NCBI GenBank assembly: GCA_028622995.1
Contig: JAJQJQ010000005.1
Coordinates: 5,704,001 to 5,768,000, forward strand
DNA: 64,000 nt
From: Panagrolaimus kolymaensis
Taxonomy: Eukaryota; Nematoda; Chromadorea; Rhabditida; Panagrolaimidae
Reading direction: 5' to 3'
Shown here: positions 60,999 to 64,000 of the stretch, one piece after another
How the letters are laid out: every line of letters begins with the position of its first letter
Position numbering within the stretch: the stretch's first letter is position 1
Made by a program: the position numbers and the translations under genes
Notes under the pieces: generated by a model
Database searches by the model: none
The model's input: only the letters and a program-made list of their open reading frames with translations
What the model was told of the DNA's origin: nothing

Positions 60999-61870
60999 AG
61001 TATTCATGCGTCTTGAATCCATTGCATTAGAAAATATTTTGCAATTTTTTACATGGAACTAATTAATCTTTCACTTTTGAAGCATTTTTTGGAGTCGAAA
61101 ATGCATTAATCATTTATTTCTCTGATATAGGTATTTTTTATTTCCTTTTTTTGAATAAATTCTAATAAAAGCTTAATCACTTCCACCATAATGGCCGGCT
61201 TTTTTGAGAAAAGAAGTTAACAACTTTAACCTCTTATAAGCCTTGCTTGCCGAGACTTGTTTTTTTCTGAGGATTAAAAAAATTTAGAAGTAATTAAAGT
61301 CACATTGTTTTCTAATAAATGTAAATTCTGAAATTAATTATTTTTGCGAGTTTTTTATTATTATCAAAATTAGCTATCTCGCCACCTTATTATTTTTCTT
61401 CTTTTCATTGGCAATTATGCTTTGGCAAAAGAAAAAAGCTTTTAAAAATATTTAATTCCGCATTTCCTCGTGAAAAAAAGGGAAGAGAAAAGATGAAGTT
61501 CAAAGATATATATGACTCCTTGAAAAAGCTTTCGACCGCCTTGAAGAGGGTGTGTGCTTTTGACACGTTGGCCATTATATGTATTATCGTAACAAAAGTC
61601 CTCTTCCGTGTTCTTTATTCTTTTTCTTTTTTGAAAGCTACCGCCATATTGAAAAAGAGGATGGATAAAAAGGGGATAAAATATCTTTCACTTATTCCAT
61701 TTATTATATTTGTATTTTGAATAAGAAGCCATTGAATTTAAGTTTTTTCTTCTTTTCAACAAAGATCAAGGCTTCCTTTTTTTGTTGCAAAAAATTTAAA
61801 ATTTATTTAATGAATTCTTTGATTAGTTTTTTATTATGTTAAAATCCAGGGCGTATAAGATTATAAAGTC
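60999..61870. other. Spacer
   Basis: A/T-rich DNA after the pseudogene. The frame at 61493-61720 has no recognisable feature and is not called. Confidence 0.45.
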
Positions 61871-62132
61871 TTAAAGGGAGTGTCCCAGACGATGAGAATA
61901 ATTTTACGACGACGGGTGTTCCTAGCCCGAAAGTTTCTTTGTCTCAAAAGCTTACAAAGTGCTACGAATTTTTGTAGCTTTTTGTAGCATTTTGAGAAAA
62001 AAAAACAAAGTGCTACAAAAAGCTACAAAAAATTTGAAGCTCTTTGTAAGCTTTTGAGACAATGAAAAAAAACTTTCGGGCTAGGAACACCCGCTGTAAG
62101 GGTTTTCTCATCGTATGGGACACTCCCTTTAA
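61871..62132. mobile_element. Hairpin MITE with TTAA ends, same family as 2306
   Basis: A 262-bp palindrome starting TTAA-AGGGAGTGTCCCA and ending in the reverse complement plus TTAA. The inner arms contain TTCCTAGCCCGAAAGTTTC, a near copy of the inner arm of the element at 2306-2753, so the two belong to one family with different outer arms. The centre is rich in AAAGTGCTACAAAAAGCTAC-like repeats. No coding capacity. Confidence 0.78.
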
Positions 62133-62726
62133 TTCGTTTGCAGAAGTAAAAAAGATAATTTAAAAATTAGTTATTTTAATAATGCTTTCAAACTACAGTT
62201 ATATTAGATTGGTTGTGGCTTTTGAGTTTTAATGCGTATAAAGTGTTAACTGAAGATCACCAATTTGATTATTCTCGAGGGAACTTAAATGTTTTCATGT
62301 TTTCTTAGAAGTTGAACTTTTATTTATGTATTTTTTTATTGCCATATTTCGTAAAGTAAAAAAAGCTTTTGCCAGAAGTCATACCTTGTTCTCCATTTTT
62401 TTGCCCAGCCATTAAAGGTATAAATAGTCCCAATTTTCATTTTTTTATTTGATATTTTTTCTAACTTTAAAATAACTTTTATTCTTTGCCTTTTCATATT
62501 TTTTTTTTGGTTAAAATTAACCATGACATTTTGCCTTAGGGAGTATCTTGAGTAATCATAATCAGGTTAAGACTACAGATTTGAATTTGTCATTTTTTTC
62601 TTTGCATGTTTCCAAAAATACGTGTTAATATCATTTTGTTTTCCACAGCTTGTTTTATTTGGTGTGTTTTTAAAATTGCCATATTTTTTTAGATTTTAAA
62701 CAGTAATTTATTTAATCACACAAAAA
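62133..62726. other. Spacer
   Basis: Upstream region of the small secreted gene; no other feature seen. Confidence 0.45.
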
Positions 62727-63052
62727 ATGTTATCGAGATTGATCATAATCTTTTGCTTTTTATTTTGTACATCAGTTATAGTCGCTTCATTACCATTTAG
62801 TAAAGCATCCATCGATGATACAAGATATTGGGCCCTTCAAAATGTAAGACTTTAATTTTTACAAATTTTATAGAAAATTATTTTAAAATTTTTCAGGGCT
62901 ATCAACTTCCATTAATAAATAAACGAGTTCATAATCTTGCACTCTTTCGAATGGGAAAACTTTTTAAACCCATCGCTGATGGTGGCAAATATAAGCGATA
63001 TTCAACTGATTCACTTCGTCGTCTCCTTCTTAATTGGGAAACAGCAGCCTGA
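62727..63052 (+). CDS. Small secreted protein, possible neuropeptide precursor
   Basis: Exons 62727-62843 and 62897-63052 encode 90 residues. A signal peptide ([21 protein letters not shown]) is followed by a body with dibasic processing sites: NKR, YKR and LRR. Cleavage would release a peptide [20 protein letters not shown] and a short YSTDSL piece. No cysteines are present. This layout (signal, short basic-punctuated body, single small product) fits a nematode neuropeptide-like precursor, but the peptide does not match a family I know, and LFRMG followed by Lys only hints at an amidated product. It could equally be an unrelated small secreted protein. Confidence 0.6.
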
Positions 63053-63655
63053 ATTTTTTTGTTGTTTATTATTTATTTTTTACTTTTACTTTTTGAAAAA
63101 TATTATTATAGAAATAAATTTTTATATTTTATTTTGGTATATTTAGAGCAAAACAACAACAGTGCTTCCTTCCTAAAAATAACTTAAATTTAATTGATTT
63201 TGCCACATGTTTGTTGTTTCCCTTGAGAGAGAAAAAGTCTTTATGGGTTATTTACAATTTTTAATTTTTTAAAAGATGTTTTTTGAGATTAGAACAAAAA
63301 TAAACAAAGCCATATAAAACTCAAGAATAAAGAAATCTTATAATACTTTAATTATAATATTTATTACTTCAGATTATTGTTTGACAAATATCACATTAAT
63401 CTCATCTGCAAGCTAACCATAAAAATACATTAGACACAGCTAAATATTAATTAAAATATTTATTTTGCCTGATTCTCTAAAAAATAAAGAATCAATCTCT
63501 TTTCCTCGTTTTCATACTAAAACTGAATCTCAACCAGAAAATAACAGTACTTTCATCAAGGTCCATGAATTCGTGAAAAAATTTAATCAAACCCTTTAAA
63601 TTTTCATCAACCAATTTGCTTTTTTTCTTTAAGATTTTTGAAGAAAGAAAAAGAA
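63053..63655. other. Spacer with a coding-like remnant
   Basis: Mostly A/T-rich. A 43-codon open stretch at about 63467-63599 (FHTKTESQPENNSTF in the middle) has protein-like composition but no start. It may be a relic or part of the open frame downstream. Confidence 0.3.
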
Positions 63656-64000
63656 ATGCTTCCAACTATCTTTATTCAATTATTGATCTCATTAAAATGT
63701 GGAAGAAGAGGTCAAACTTTCAACCATTTCAATGAGCCCTTGGAGCATAATTCAGAGGAAGAATGTGCACGAATAACAATGGCGCGAAATAACAAAAACA
63801 AAATTTGGAAAATCAAAACAAAATCAAACTTTTATTATATCGAAAAAGTGTTCCTCAAACTTTGCTGGATTATATTGGAAATAGTGCGGTTGGTTAATCA
63901 TTCATCTCAAAAAATGGGTTCAATATTTGATGTCGAGATGAGAAGTGTTGAATCACATAACTTCAATGATAATTGCGATGTTTATTCATTTGATGGCGAT
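63656..64000 (+). CDS. Open frame running off the window edge (unrecognised)
   Basis: From the ATG at 63656 the frame is open for 115 codons to the last base of the window. The predicted piece has a basic middle and ends NCDVYSFDGD, which loosely recalls the D-V-Y-S-F segment of kinases, but no other kinase motif is present. It may be a real 5' exon, a relic or chance. The continuation beyond 64000 is needed to decide. Confidence 0.25.
   Translation, partial: MLPTIFIQLLISLKCGRRGQTFNHFNEPLEHNSEEECARITMARNNKNKIWKIKTKSNFYYIEKVFLKLCWIILEIVRLVNHSSQKMGSIFDVEMRSVESHNFNDNCDVYSFDGD

Noticed and set aside
1..64000. tRNA, rRNA and CRISPR features
   Set aside because: I saw no cloverleaf with T-loop consensus, no rRNA-like stretch and no regularly spaced direct repeats. 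A tRNAscan or Rfam run was not possible, so small RNAs may have been missed.

Overview
This window is AT-rich nematode nuclear DNA. Every well-supported gene is split by short introns with GT...TTTTAG or TTTCAG ends. The gene content is also nematode: two nuclear hormone receptors, a slicer-dead Argonaute of WAGO type, an MSP-domain sperm protein (ssp class), a transthyretin-like secreted protein, an srh-like chemoreceptor, an N-terminal-paired (npax-type) factor, a LET-99/TOE-2-like DEP protein, an Ascaris-type TIL inhibitor and MISC-1-type, DJ-1 and YOP1/REEP housekeeping genes. MSP, WAGO and chemoreceptor genes together suggest a chromadorean (Rhabditida) worm. The species cannot be named from sequence alone.

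Layout. 1-462: 3' end of a nuclear receptor (+). 4827-6768: paired-domain gene (+). 13531-15116: divergent MAP kinase (+). 15746-19474: 17-exon Argonaute (-). 19995-21779: two divergent small Cys-rich secreted genes and a broken third copy. 22837-23298: intronless small heat-shock protein with heat-shock and TATA elements. 23657-24041: MSP-domain protein (-). 24306-24817: transthyretin-like protein. 26031-31101: 1538-residue tandem haem peroxidase (+). 31183-35046: adhesion GPCR with a mucin stalk (-). 39086-41069: complete nuclear receptor (-). 43518-45335: two related small membrane proteins (+). 45561-46700: chemoreceptor (-). 47332-49282: a KEKE-rich membrane protein and a DEP protein about 100 bp apart (+). 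49506-50708: mitochondrial carrier (-). 51180-51832: DJ-1 (+). 52944-56074: serpin with four alternative last exons (+). 56445-56813: TIL inhibitor (-). 57423-58184: Cys/Gln/Ser-rich secreted repeat protein (-). 59394-60116: YOP1/REEP protein (-). 60308-60998: dead Zn-dehydrogenase gene. 62727-63052: small secreted, possibly peptide-precursor gene. I reconstructed exons by hand. In almost every multi-exon gene all phases close, which is the main support for the models.

The spacers hold non-autonomous DNA elements. Two are long hairpins flanked by TTAA with matching inner arms (2306-2753, 61871-62132), one is a hairpin with a TAA duplication (42036-42408), and one is an hAT-like element with 12-bp inverted repeats and a perfect 8-bp duplication (9981-10628).

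The standout locus is the serpin. One shared core is followed by four tandem terminal exons, each encoding a different reactive-centre loop and each with its own AATAAA. The third exon has AA where the splice-acceptor AG should be. Other points of note are loss of catalytic residues in the Argonaute, loss of the distal His in the first peroxidase domain, and T-Q-H in place of T-x-Y in the MAP kinase.
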